DNA of 64,000 bases from an uncultured Collinsella sp. GTDB taxonomy: Bacteria; Actinomycetota; Coriobacteriia; Coriobacteriales; Coriobacteriaceae. The DNA is taken from assembly GCA_959020715.1 (NCBI GenBank), contig CAUESV010000001.1, positions 372,001 to 436,000 on the forward strand, read 5' to 3'. A model generated the notes under the pieces. That model was given only the letters and a program-made list of their open reading frames with translations. It did no database searches and was not told where the DNA came from. Positions 35,099 through 43,429 of this stretch are shown here, in pieces (within the stretch, counting starts at the first letter, position 1; each line of letters begins with the position of its first letter). A program made the position numbers and the translations under genes.

Positions 35099-35383
35099 GG
35101 CATTGCCCTCAAACCGCCACCAACATTTTTCGAGTTGTTCGGCCTTTTCCACTGGCGCCACGCAAGGGTTACTGAAATAACTTGAGCGTTCTTGTCCTAT
35201 TTTGGGAATATTCTCGCAAATTTACGCATATAGTTCACAGAAGCAAACACTACTGAGAATGTTAATGGTGTCGAGATGGCGTTTTTGGTCAGCGAGAGAC
35301 CTCCAAGAGACCACACAACTCGATTTTTGCTGGTGGCCAGGAAGAACAGCCAGCTCATTCACCCAGATCACCATCTCCCCCTG
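35099..35383. other. non-coding DNA between two palindromes
   Basis: Part of the 482-base gap 35066-35547. AT-rich in the middle (around 35200-35270). Short open frames here lack ribosome binding sites, and I see no recognisable product. Confidence 0.4.
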
Positions 35384-35456
35384 GGATTGGTGAAAAGGGG
35401 TCAAGCTAATCTGCGCCAAGTTGGTGCAAAATTACCTGACCCCTTTTCACCAATCC
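35384..35456. repeat. REP-like palindrome with GGGGTCA core
   Basis: 20-bp perfect inverted repeat: GGATTGGTGAAAAGGGGTCA (35384-35403) and its complement (35437-35456). The loop contains GTTGGTGCAAAATTACCTG, which is also found in the palindrome at 27265-27318. Confidence 0.75.
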
Positions 35457-35547
35457 TTTGACAAAGAGGGCGGCATAGACCTTTTGGTCATGCCGCCCTC
35501 TTTGAATGACAAGTTGTCGCCCTGGCCGCCGCGCAGCGTCAACCAAG

Positions 35548-36522
35548 TTACAGGCCGAGCATAGGCTCCAGAACGAAGAAGTATGCGAGCACCACGATGC
35601 CCAGGATGATGCGGTAGACGCCGAAGCACTTGAAGTCGTGACGGCGGACGAAGCCCATGAGCCACTTGATGGCAATGAGCGACACCACAAAGGCGACGAC
35701 GCAGCCCACGCCCAAGATAGCGACCTCGTTGGTGCCGAAAGTACCACCCTTAATAAAGTACTTGACCAGCTTGAGCGCACTTGCGCCAAACATAACGGGA
35801 ATAGCCAGGAAGAACGTGAACTTAGACGCCACCGAGCGCGTGCAGCCCAGCAGCAGGCCGCCGATGATGGTGGAGCCGGAGCGCGATGTGCCCGGAATCA
35901 GCGAAAGTACCTGGAAGCAACCGATACCCAGCGCGGTCTTCCAGCTCAGATCTTCGAGCGTAGTGATGGAGCCAAAGTCCAGGCTATCGTCATCGTCTGC
36001 AGCGGCAGTTGCAGCGGGCGCGGCAAAATGCGCACCAGCGGGGCGTCCGCCCGCCACCACCGCACGCGAACCAAACGAACCGGCAAGAGCGGCCTGGTCG
36101 CGCTTGTTCGCGCGCCAGTTCTCGATCACGATAAACAGCACGCCGTACACAATGAGCGCCAGCGCCACGACGGGAGCATTGTAGAAATGCTCCTCCATCC
36201 AGTCGTTGAGCGGCAGACCGATCGCCGCGGCGGGGATGCAGCCGAGCACAATCTTGCCCCACAGCACCCAGGTGTCGCGACGGCCCTCCTTGCCCTTGCT
36301 GGGAGAAAACGGGTTAAGGTCGTAGAAGAACAGGACGCAGACGGCCAAAATGGCGCCAAGCTGAATCACGACCAGAAACATATTCCAGAACGTCTCGCTC
36401 ACGTTCATCTTGACGAACTCGTCCACCAAGATCATGTGACCCGTCGACGAAACGGGCAGCCATTCGGTGATGCCCTCGACCAGGCCCATGAAGGCAGATT
36501 TTAGAAGCTCGATAATATCCAA
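35548..36522 (-). CDS. uppP: undecaprenyl-diphosphatase UppP (BacA)
   Basis: 324 residues. The two active-site motifs are present: GLVEGITEWLPVSSTGHMIL near the start and LSLIPGTSRSGSTIIGG in the second half. Dephosphorylates undecaprenyl pyrophosphate to recycle the cell-wall lipid carrier; also gives bacitracin resistance. Between the halves is an Ala/Asp-rich insertion of about 50 residues (AGAHFAAPAATAAADDDD) not found in typical 265-residue UppP. TTG 36522 is chosen for GAGGGGG 5 nt upstream. A BceRS-like two-component pair is nearby. Confidence 0.93.
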   Translation of the reverse strand: MDIIELLKSAFMGLVEGITEWLPVSSTGHMILVDEFVKMNVSETFWNMFLVVIQLGAILAVCVLFFYDLNPFSPSKGKEGRRDTWVLWGKIVLGCIPAAAIGLPLNDWMEEHFYNAPVVALALIVYGVLFIVIENWRANKRDQAALAGSFGSRAVVAGGRPAGAHFAAPAATAAADDDDSLDFGSITTLEDLSWKTALGIGCFQVLSLIPGTSRSGSTIIGGLLLGCTRSVASKFTFFLAIPVMFGASALKLVKYFIKGGTFGTNEVAILGVGCVVAFVVSLIAIKWLMGFVRRHDFKCFGVYRIILGIVVLAYFFVLEPMLGL

Positions 36523-36771
36523 AGGGACCCCCTCGTTAGACACCCGCCGGTAGATGTTCTGCGGACGATGCGGGCGATGTCCCATTATCAACCGTTGGCG
36601 GTGCGACCGCGCCTGCCCTTACCAAAAAACTCGCCCGTTCACAGAATTGCGAGCGGTCAAACCGAAATCCTTGGGTATAACTGCGACAAGGTAAAGTGTC
36701 CGGCGGTCAACGCACCCGCGCCCGCCCGACGCACGAGCCCCGCGCCCGTGCGATAGACCAAGGAGGAAACC

Positions 36772-37209
36772 ATGAACGAGGGCTACACCAAGGTATTTGT
36801 TTCACTCGACGGTACTGAGCAGCAGGATTTTGTGCTCGCACGCGCCATCAAGGTCGCCGCGAACAACGGCGCTAAGCTGATCATCGGCCACGTCATCGAC
36901 TCCACCGCGCTCGAGAGCGCCGGTTCCTATCCGGTCGATCTGGTCAACGGCCTAGAGGAGGCATTTAAGAACTCCATCGCCAAGCAGCTCGAAGAGGCCA
37001 AGGCCAATCCCGACATTCCCGAGGTCGAGGTCATGATTCGCGCCGGCCGTATTCGCGAGACGCTCAAAGACGAGATGCTCGACGTGGTCAAGCCCGACCT
37101 GGTGCTCTGCGGCGCACGCGGCCTGTCCTCGATCAAGTATGCACTCCTGGGCTCGATTTCGACGTTCCTGCTACGCAACACCGACTGCGACATTCTGGTC
37201 GTGAAGTAG
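36772..37209 (+). CDS. universal stress protein (UspA family)
   Basis: 145 residues, one Usp domain. Nucleotide-binding signature G-2x-G-9x-G-S/T in CGARGLSSIKYALLGSISTF, so probably an ATP-binding Usp. ATG 36772 has AAGGAGG about 5 nt upstream. Followed by a strong terminator at 37357. Confidence 0.93.
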   Translation: MNEGYTKVFVSLDGTEQQDFVLARAIKVAANNGAKLIIGHVIDSTALESAGSYPVDLVNGLEEAFKNSIAKQLEEAKANPDIPEVEVMIRAGRIRETLKDEMLDVVKPDLVLCGARGLSSIKYALLGSISTFLLRNTDCDILVVK

Positions 37210-37356
37210 CGTTGCTCCCACCGGCCGCGGGGCCTGCGGGGTTTCCACGGGCACGTCCTCGCTGCTTCGCGGCTGCGGGATGTCGGCTTAGATAACCCCT
37301 CCCGGCCTTGCACCTTCGTCACCGTACTTCAGCGAGTTGGCTGATAAGAAAGATGG

Positions 37357-37388
37357 CGTGCCGCTCCGATTGGGGCGGCACGTTTTTG
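37357..37388 (+). terminator. rho-independent terminator of the usp gene
   Basis: CGTGCCGC (37357-37364) pairs with GCGGCACG (37375-37382), followed by TTTTTG. It lies 148 nt beyond the stop, so the transcript has a long 3' region. Confidence 0.85.
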
Positions 37389-37432
37389 TTATGACACGTT
37401 GTTTGTTATGGGGGATTCATTTGAGCCTCATA

Positions 37433-37497
37433 GCTATGTTCATGTTCGGGAACATTGCGCCAGTTGCTTCAGCTATATTCCCGAACGTGAACATAGC
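37433..37497. repeat. REP-like palindrome with TGTTCGGGAA arm
   Basis: 20-bp inverted repeat with one mismatch: GCTATGTTCATGTTCGGGAA (37433-37452) and its complement (37478-37497), 25-nt loop. It sits between convergent usp and histidine kinase genes; the gap 37210-37522 holds no gene. Confidence 0.7.
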
Positions 37498-37522
37498 CCA
37501 GAGAAAAACAGCAAGAGCGCGC

Positions 37523-38566
37523 CTACTCGAAGTATTGGAATTTGTTGGTCGAGAAGGCAAACGTGACGACAAAGCCTTCGCCGGAGTCGGATGCCGCGGT
37601 GACGTCGATGCCCATCTTAGAGCACAGACGCGCCACCAGGTAGAGGCCAATGCCCGTTGCGCGCTTGGTGGTGCGACCGTTGTCGCCGGTAAAGCCCTTC
37701 TCGAACACGCGGGGCAGATCTGCCGCGCTCACGCCACAGCCGTTGTCGGCAACGATAAGCTCGATGCGCTCGCTTGCCAGGCCCTCGTCCAGCAACGCAC
37801 CCGAAAACACGATCTTTGCGCCGTCCTCACGCGCATACTTTATGCTGTTCTGAATGAGCTGGCCCAAAATAAACTCGAGCCACTTCTCGTCGGTTAAGAC
37901 CTCAAAGCCGAGGTTCTCGCACACCGGGGCCACGTGCGCCGCGATGAGCTCACGCGCGTTGGCTTTTATCGCACCCGTCACCAAGGTCTTGAGATCCCAG
38001 CGGCGAATCAGGTAGTCGCGCTCCACGACTTCCGAGCGCGCGTAGTACAGCGCCTGGTCGATATAGCGCTCCATACGAGCCAGCTCACGGCCCAGGTCAT
38101 CCACGCGCGACAGGTCGTCTTCGCTGCCGTCCAGGTTTTCCAAAATCAGGTGAGCCGCCGCCAGGGGCAGCTTGGCCTCGTGGACCCAGCTCTCGATATA
38201 GTCGCGATAGTCATCGGTCTGACGCCGGCCTTCGGCAACCTCGTCGCAGGCAGCTTTGCCCACCCGTCGTAAAACCTCGTACTCCAGCTCGCCCTCGGCA
38301 TAGGTTGGGCATTGCACCATCTCTTGCACCCATGCGGGGCTCTCCAGCTCCTCGGCCGCGCGCTCCAGCTGACGCAGAAAACGGCGGCGACGCGCGTACT
38401 CGATCACAATGCCCAGCATGCCAAAGATCAAGGACACGCCGACCGCCACGACCACGATAGAAACGGGTGCGCCGCCGACCATCAGCACAAAGTAGCTCAG
38501 CAGCACGCCGCACGTCCACACGGCGACGGGAAGCAGCGCGTCTTTAAAGAATTTGGCAAACGACAT
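37523..38566 (-). CDS. BceS/GraS-like sensor histidine kinase
   Basis: 347 residues. Two N-terminal transmembrane helices with almost no external loop (about 12-32 and 36-57), the intramembrane-sensing layout. H-box DYIESWVHEAKLPLAAAHLI, N-box QLIQNSIKYA, G1 VADNGCGVS and G2 RATGIGLYLV. Such kinases usually sense peptide antibiotics through a BceAB-type transporter; none is in the window. ATG 38566 is chosen; a GTG at 38575 abuts the regulator stop. Co-transcribed with the regulator just upstream. Confidence 0.9.
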   Translation of the reverse strand: MSFAKFFKDALLPVAVWTCGVLLSYFVLMVGGAPVSIVVVAVGVSLIFGMLGIVIEYARRRRFLRQLERAAEELESPAWVQEMVQCPTYAEGELEYEVLRRVGKAACDEVAEGRRQTDDYRDYIESWVHEAKLPLAAAHLILENLDGSEDDLSRVDDLGRELARMERYIDQALYYARSEVVERDYLIRRWDLKTLVTGAIKANARELIAAHVAPVCENLGFEVLTDEKWLEFILGQLIQNSIKYAREDGAKIVFSGALLDEGLASERIELIVADNGCGVSAADLPRVFEKGFTGDNGRTTKRATGIGLYLVARLCSKMGIDVTAASDSGEGFVVTFAFSTNKFQYFE

Positions 38567-38575
38567 GACCGGCAC

Positions 38576-39247
38576 CTAGACAGAATAGCCCTGGCCGCGG
38601 TGCGTGGTCAGATACCCCTTGATACCGATTTTTTCGAGTGTAGTGCGCAGGCGGTTGATGTTGACGGTGAGCGTATTGTCGTCCACGAAGGCATCGGAGT
38701 CCCACAGGTCCTGCATGATAGCCGAACGCGAAACGATCTTGCCCGCGCGGCTCAGAAGCAGCGAGAGGATACGCAGTTCGTTTTTGGTGAGCTCGGTACT
38801 GTCGCCGGATGCCGTATTACTGGCTATGGAGCGGGCGAGATCGAGCTCCAGCCCCTTGTGGACGAGCGTGCTGCGCTCGCCCGCCGTCGCGGTGCGACGC
38901 AGCAAGGCATTGATGCGTGCCACGAGCACGCGCGCGCTATAGGGCTTGGAAACGAAATCGTCCGCGCCGAGCGTCATAGCCATGACCTCGTCGATCTCGG
39001 TCGTGCGCGACGTAAGGACGATGATAGGGACCTCGGATTCGTGACGGACTTCGTGGCAGATATGCTGGCCGTCCTTGACGGGAAGCGTGAGGTCGAGCAG
39101 CACCAGATCGGGCGCGGCGGCGAGAATATCGCGCGAGACGTGCTCAAACGATTCGCATGCCTCAACCTCAAAACCGGCACGGGCAAGGATATCGGCAAGC
39201 TCGCGACGAATGGGCTCGTCGTCCTCAACGATATAGATCAGCGCCAT
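38576..39247 (-). CDS. OmpR-family response regulator
   Basis: 223 residues. Receiver with VEDD near the start, phospho-acceptor Asp in DLVLLDLTLPVKDG, Thr in IVLTSRT and Lys in DFVSKPYSA; then a winged-helix domain (ELTKNELRILSLLLSRAGKI, TLTVNINRLRTTLE). Pairs with the kinase gene 9 nt downstream; targets are probably envelope-stress genes (inference from the kinase type). Confidence 0.93.
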   Translation of the reverse strand: MALIYIVEDDEPIRRELADILARAGFEVEACESFEHVSRDILAAAPDLVLLDLTLPVKDGQHICHEVRHESEVPIIVLTSRTTEIDEVMAMTLGADDFVSKPYSARVLVARINALLRRTATAGERSTLVHKGLELDLARSIASNTASGDSTELTKNELRILSLLLSRAGKIVSRSAIMQDLWDSDAFVDDNTLTVNINRLRTTLEKIGIKGYLTTHRGQGYSV

Positions 39248-39426
39248 GGATTCCGCTCCCCTCTTGGTTGTCTTGCCACCATTATGGCTGCGAAACTGCA
39301 GGTGTGCACCGCGCGCGGTGCCAAGGTGACAGAACTGTTCGCGAGCGGGGGCGTTTTGTCCGCCTCGCACTCGCAGCGGTGGCGGGGACCAAAATGATTC
39401 TTTAATCCCCGTCCCAAAATAATCAT

Positions 39427-40134
39427 TTAGCGGTGGGCGCGGAGCTTTTCGTAGCCTTCGGCGAAGAATGCGACCGTGGCGGCGTCGGACTCGGCGGCGT
39501 CCGTCTCGGTTGCGGGCACCACGCCGTGCTCGTCGCTCACTAGGAACAGTGCGCCCTTAAGCTGCGCGGGAATGTCTACGCGCGTGACCGGGATGCCCTT
39601 GGTCTGGGCCAGCTGCTCGATGAGCGTCGCCGTTCCGCACAGGCACTCATCCGCCGGCGCCACAAAGGCCAGCTCACCGTTGTTGACGGCGGCGAGCAGC
39701 TCGGGCGCCACGCCGGTCTCGTCGGCCTCGGAGCGGGCCTCGGCGGAGCGGGCACGCAGCGCCTTGGCCGACGTGTCGGCCAGCGGCTCGTACTCACCCA
39801 CCGTCATGGCGGCATTGCCGTTGATGTCGATCACCAGCATGAGCACGCCGTCGCGGGCGGTGTAGTCGCCCTCGGCAAGCGACCACTCAACGTGCTGCTT
39901 GGCCCAGCTGAGCATGTTATGGGTAAGCGGCTCGCCCTGCACCAGACGCTCAGACAACGCGCGGATGTGACGATTGAGCATGGGTACCTTTTTGTTGGAC
40001 ATGCGCCAACGGCAGATGAGCGCGGGCTTGTCGAGCGTGAACTTCTCGACCGCCTCCTGATTGGCGCAAAAGTCCTCGTACGCACGCTGATCCTCGGCAT
40101 TGCCAAACAGCTCAGCATCATCAATCTGGGGCAT
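39427..40134 (-). CDS. conserved-looking protein of unknown function
   Basis: 235 residues, soluble, mixed alpha/beta. It contains RWRMSNKKVPMLNRHIRALS and a C-terminal segment IEQLAQTKGIPVTRVDIPAQ followed by LKGALFLVSDEHGVVPAT, vaguely reminiscent of SseB-type domains. ATG 40134 has GAAAGG 7-8 nt upstream. I cannot assign a function. Confidence 0.55.
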   Translation of the reverse strand: MPQIDDAELFGNAEDQRAYEDFCANQEAVEKFTLDKPALICRWRMSNKKVPMLNRHIRALSERLVQGEPLTHNMLSWAKQHVEWSLAEGDYTARDGVLMLVIDINGNAAMTVGEYEPLADTSAKALRARSAEARSEADETGVAPELLAAVNNGELAFVAPADECLCGTATLIEQLAQTKGIPVTRVDIPAQLKGALFLVSDEHGVVPATETDAAESDAATVAFFAEGYEKLRAHR

Positions 40135-40174
40135 GGTTGTACCTTTCGTGTTAGTCATTCCGTCCTCTTATACC

Positions 40175-40210
40175 AAAAAGACGGTCCTCCAAACGGAGCG
40201 ACCGTCTTTT
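40175..40210 (-). terminator. rho-independent terminator downstream of purH
   Basis: AAAAAGACGGTC (40175-40186) and GACCGTCTTTT (40200-40210) form a stem with T on the minus-strand 3' side. A purH transcript reading through the structured element at 40293-40391 would end here. Confidence 0.8.
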
Positions 40211-40292
40211 GCAGAGATTATTTTAGAAGCTAGGCCGGTTCAAGGGACGAGATAACATCCCATCCTCCCCAGTCAACCTAACAGGTCGGCGA

Positions 40293-40391
40293 GGGTTGCC
40301 CAGGTGCCGCAGATTGCCGTGAAAGAGGAGCGACGCGTACTTGGGTACGCGAGCGACGAATGAACGGCAAGGTGCGGTGGCCGGGCAAGCC
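40293..40391. ncRNA. structured RNA-like element, copy B, after purH
   Basis: Same architecture as 30793-30893: outer GGGTTGCCC with GGGCAAGCC, middle GTGCCGC with GCGGTG, inner TTGCCGT/ACGGCAA (40314-40320 with 40364-40370), preserved loop GAAAGAGGAG (40321-40330) facing GCGACGAATGA, and a tip hairpin GCGTAC/GTACGC. Stems differ from copy A by paired changes. Begins 19 nt after the purH stop on the minus strand, before a terminator. Which strand is transcribed is unknown. Confidence 0.5.
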
Positions 40392-40409
40392 GCAGCGCCG
40401 CTTCCCTAC

Positions 40410-42017
40410 TTAGTGGCGGAAGTGGCGAGCGCCCGTAAACACCATGGCAATATTGTGCTCATTGCAGGCCTGGATGCTCTCGTCGTCGCGCTTGGAGCCG
40501 CCGGGCTGGATGATGCAGGTCACACCATGCTCGGCAAGCACGTCGACGTTGTCGCGGAACGGGAAGAACGCGTCGCTTGCGCAGGCAAAGCCGCCCTTCT
40601 CCACGCCCTCGCGTTCGCAGAAGTCCTCGGCGCGCTCGCAGGCCAGCAGCGCGGAGTCAACGCGGTTGGGCTGACCCGGGCCCATGCCAATGCCGGCCTT
40701 ACCTTTGGAAACCAGAATGGCATTGGACTTAACGCCCTTGCAGACCTTCCAGGCAAACTCGAGCTCGGCCATCTCGGCGTCGGTGGGCTTGCGGTCGGTG
40801 GGGAACGTAAAGGTCGCGGGATCCTCGGTTACGTGGTCGACTTCCTGCACCAGCATGCCGCCGTCGACGGAGCGCAGCTCCACCTGGGCGCCGTGGTCCA
40901 CGCCGCCGGTAGCCAGCACGCGCAGGTTGGGGCGCTTAGCCATGCGTTCGAGCGCCTCGGCGGTGTAGCTCGGGGCGACGATAACCTCGACGAACTGCTT
41001 GTTCTGATCGGCGAAGTGCTCAACCAGCTCATAGGGAACCTCGCGGTTGCAGGCGATGATGCCGCCGAAGGCGCTCTTGGGATCGCAGGCGAAAGCGCGG
41101 TCGTAGGCGGCCGTGATACCCTCGGCAACGGCAGAACCGCAGGGGTTCTGGTGCTTGAGGATCACGCAGGCCGGCTCGTCGAACTCGCGGACCAGGTTCC
41201 AAGCGGAGTCGGCGTCCAGATAGTTGTTGTAGCTGAGCGGCTTGCCCTGGATCTGCTCGGAGCCCACGAGCGGGAACTGAGAGCTCGCGGTATTCTCGCA
41301 GCCCTCGGCAAAGCGATAGACCGTAGCCTTCTGCTGCGGGTTCTCGCCATAGCGCAGGTCGTCGACCTTTTCCAGCGAGATCTCGAGCTTGGCAGAGGTG
41401 TCCGCCACGTCGCTTGCCTGGGCGGCAAGCCAACGGGAGATGGCCGTGTCGTAGGCGGCGGTGGTCTGGTAGACCTTCACCTGCAGACGACGACGGGTGG
41501 AAAGCGTGGTGCAACCGCCGGTCTCGCGCATCTCGGCCAGGACGGCGTCGTAGTCGGCCGGGTCGGAGATGACGGTAACACTCGCGGCGTTCTTAGCAGC
41601 GGAGCGCAGCATGGAGGGGCCACCGATGTCGATGTGCTCGATGGCGTCCGCGAAGGTGACCTCGGGGTTAGCGACGGTCTTCTCGAACTCGTACAGGTTG
41701 ACGACGACCAGGTCGATCAGCTTAATGCCGTGCTGAGCGGCCTCCTGCATGTGCTGCTCGGAATCGCGGCGGGCCAGCAGCGCGCCATGAACCTTGGGGT
41801 GCAGGGTCTTAACGCGGCCGTCCATCATCTCGGGATAGCCCGTGAACTCCTCGATGGGGGTTACGGGAACGCCCGCGTCCTCAATGGCACGAGCCGTGCC
41901 GCCCGTAGAGATGATCTCGACGCCAAAGTCATCGACCAGCGTCCGTGCGAAATCGACGACGCCCGTCTTATCGGTAACCGAGATCAACGCGCGCGCGATC
42001 TTCACATCAGATCCCAT
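40410..42017 (-). CDS. purH: bifunctional AICAR formyltransferase / IMP cyclohydrolase
   Basis: 535 residues, full length. N-terminal MGS-like IMP cyclohydrolase domain (ALISVTDKTGVVDFA, FGVEIISTGGTARAIEDAG, GRVKTLHPKVHGALL) and C-terminal AICAR transformylase domain (DLRYGENPQQKATVY, LKHQNPCGSAVAEG, SDAFFPFRDNVD, IQPGGSKRDDESI). Last two steps of IMP synthesis. The start has GGAGG. No ZTP riboswitch motif is visible upstream. Confidence 0.96.
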   Translation of the reverse strand: MGSDVKIARALISVTDKTGVVDFARTLVDDFGVEIISTGGTARAIEDAGVPVTPIEEFTGYPEMMDGRVKTLHPKVHGALLARRDSEQHMQEAAQHGIKLIDLVVVNLYEFEKTVANPEVTFADAIEHIDIGGPSMLRSAAKNAASVTVISDPADYDAVLAEMRETGGCTTLSTRRRLQVKVYQTTAAYDTAISRWLAAQASDVADTSAKLEISLEKVDDLRYGENPQQKATVYRFAEGCENTASSQFPLVGSEQIQGKPLSYNNYLDADSAWNLVREFDEPACVILKHQNPCGSAVAEGITAAYDRAFACDPKSAFGGIIACNREVPYELVEHFADQNKQFVEVIVAPSYTAEALERMAKRPNLRVLATGGVDHGAQVELRSVDGGMLVQEVDHVTEDPATFTFPTDRKPTDAEMAELEFAWKVCKGVKSNAILVSKGKAGIGMGPGQPNRVDSALLACERAEDFCEREGVEKGGFACASDAFFPFRDNVDVLAEHGVTCIIQPGGSKRDDESIQACNEHNIAMVFTGARHFRH

Positions 42018-42294
42018 GCAGTCCTCCTGTCTGGTACGCCGCCGTGCTCTGTGAGTCGGTGATACGTCGATCTGCAGCGCTCGCGCAGCGGCATTGAAAA
42101 TACTGGTTTAATGTAGCGCATCGAGCGCATCGATGCACCCCGCAACGGACGCATGTGCAGAAAAAGTCTGCGAGCGGAGGGGATGGGCACGGCACCGGGC
42201 ACGGTGAGTTCATGGAACACAGGGGCACCATAATTAGATGCCAATAGCGTGGTAGAACTGTGCTCGATATGCATCCGCAAAAGAAAGAGGCACC

Positions 42295-42936
42295 ATGGTC
42301 TCGCGGGTTCTCTACCGACCGTTTGATACCGAAGACTTCGACGCCATCGCGCTGATTCTGCAGCAGCTTTGGCATAACAATTCGGATAACGATGAGTACA
42401 ACCACCTTGAGGCCGCGTGCGACCTCGCCTACTGCCTTTCGTCGTCGACGTTTTCACAGGTTGCGGTGATTGACGGCGAGGCGCGCGGCATTGCACTTGC
42501 ACGCGCGGGACAGAACTCCGGCGTCACTATCAACGAGCATTGGATGGATACCGAACGCGCGCTGCTATCGCAGATGCGTGAGCTGGAGCCTGATGCCTGC
42601 GCCGAGTATCTCTCGTTTGTGCGCGCAACCATCCGAACCAACAACCGCCTGCTCGAGAGCAGCCCGTTGCCGCACGACAACGAGGTCACGCTGCTTGCCG
42701 TGGATCGCGATGTCCATGGCCTGGGCGTTGGCACGGTTCTGCTCGATGCCGCGGTCTCGCACCTATCCTCGCTTGGAGCGACGAGGGCGCACCTGTACAC
42801 CGACTCCAACTGCTCGTGGAAGTTCTACGAGCTGCACGGCTTTAAGCGCACGGCCACGCACCGCGCCAACCGCGAAGAGCGCCGCCACGACATGCCGCGC
42901 GAAAGCTTCCTCTACGAACTCGATCTAACAGCCTAA
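42295..42936 (+). CDS. GNAT family N-acetyltransferase
   Basis: 213 residues. Acetyl-CoA-binding motif A in LLAVDRDVHGLGVGTVLLDA (V-x-x-x-x-G-x-G-x-G) and motif B with Y-E-L-H-G-F near the C-terminus. The N-terminal 100 residues are longer than in minimal GNATs. Start ATG 42295 with AAAGAGG upstream. Substrate unknown. Confidence 0.88.
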   Translation: MVSRVLYRPFDTEDFDAIALILQQLWHNNSDNDEYNHLEAACDLAYCLSSSTFSQVAVIDGEARGIALARAGQNSGVTINEHWMDTERALLSQMRELEPDACAEYLSFVRATIRTNNRLLESSPLPHDNEVTLLAVDRDVHGLGVGTVLLDAAVSHLSSLGATRAHLYTDSNCSWKFYELHGFKRTATHRANREERRHDMPRESFLYELDLTA

Positions 42937-42954
42937 ACCTGGCAGCCATACCTA

Positions 42955-43066
42955 GTCATTTAGGAACGTTCCCAGTGACTAGTCGTTGGGGACAGTCTTA
43001 AATGACTAGTCGTTGGGGACAGTCTTGGGCAAGACTGGTCATTTAAGTCTGTCCCCAATGAGCGGT
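42955..43066. repeat. cluster of REP-like units with GGGGACAGTCTT cores
   Basis: Two direct copies of TGACTAGTCGTTGGGGACAG plus TCTT (42976-42999 and 43003-43026, 27-bp period), followed by an inverted version (43030-43060) that can pair with either. A GGAACGTTCC palindrome at 42962-42971 precedes them. Part of the gene-free region 42937-43429. Confidence 0.7.
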
Positions 43067-43087
43067 CTAGGGGGTTTGTAAATATCT

Positions 43088-43316
43088 GTGGACAAAAAGC
43101 ATTAAATATGAGTACTGCTATCTTTTTAGTAGCAGCGATTTGGGGCATTTTTGAAACTATTAGGCATGCAGTCAACCATACGAGCTGACGTATCTCCCCA
43201 AATGTTCAATAAAATAAACTTCTAACGAGAAACACTCTCATTAGGAGCCATCTAATGAACGTAAATAAATGTGACCATTGGGGCAACAGTACTCATATTC
43301 GGCATTTTTTGACCAC
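43088..43316. repeat. MITE-like element, copy C (229 bp)
   Basis: Left end GTGGACAAAAAGCATT then AAATATGAGTACTG (43104-43117); right end is the inverse, CAGTACTCATATT (43287-43299) ending GGCATTTTTTGACCAC. Same length as copy B and the same TTTTAGTAGCAGCGATT after the left end. No gene inside. Confidence 0.7.
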
Positions 43317-43429
43317 CGCCCCTTTCGAAGAAGCCAAAAGACGAAAGATCAGCCCTTTTCGGCGCAAAAGAAAGGGATGGGCTTTCCCCGACGGCTGTCG
43401 AGAAAAGCCCATCCCGTAATGTAGAACCG

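Noticed and set aside
42018..42294. ZTP (pfl) riboswitch expected upstream of purH
   Set aside because: The conserved ZTP core and the CCGCCUGGGC end are not visible in the leader on the minus strand.
42976..43026. Direct repeats that might start a CRISPR array
   Set aside because: Only two copies with a 3-base gap, no spacers and no cas genes.
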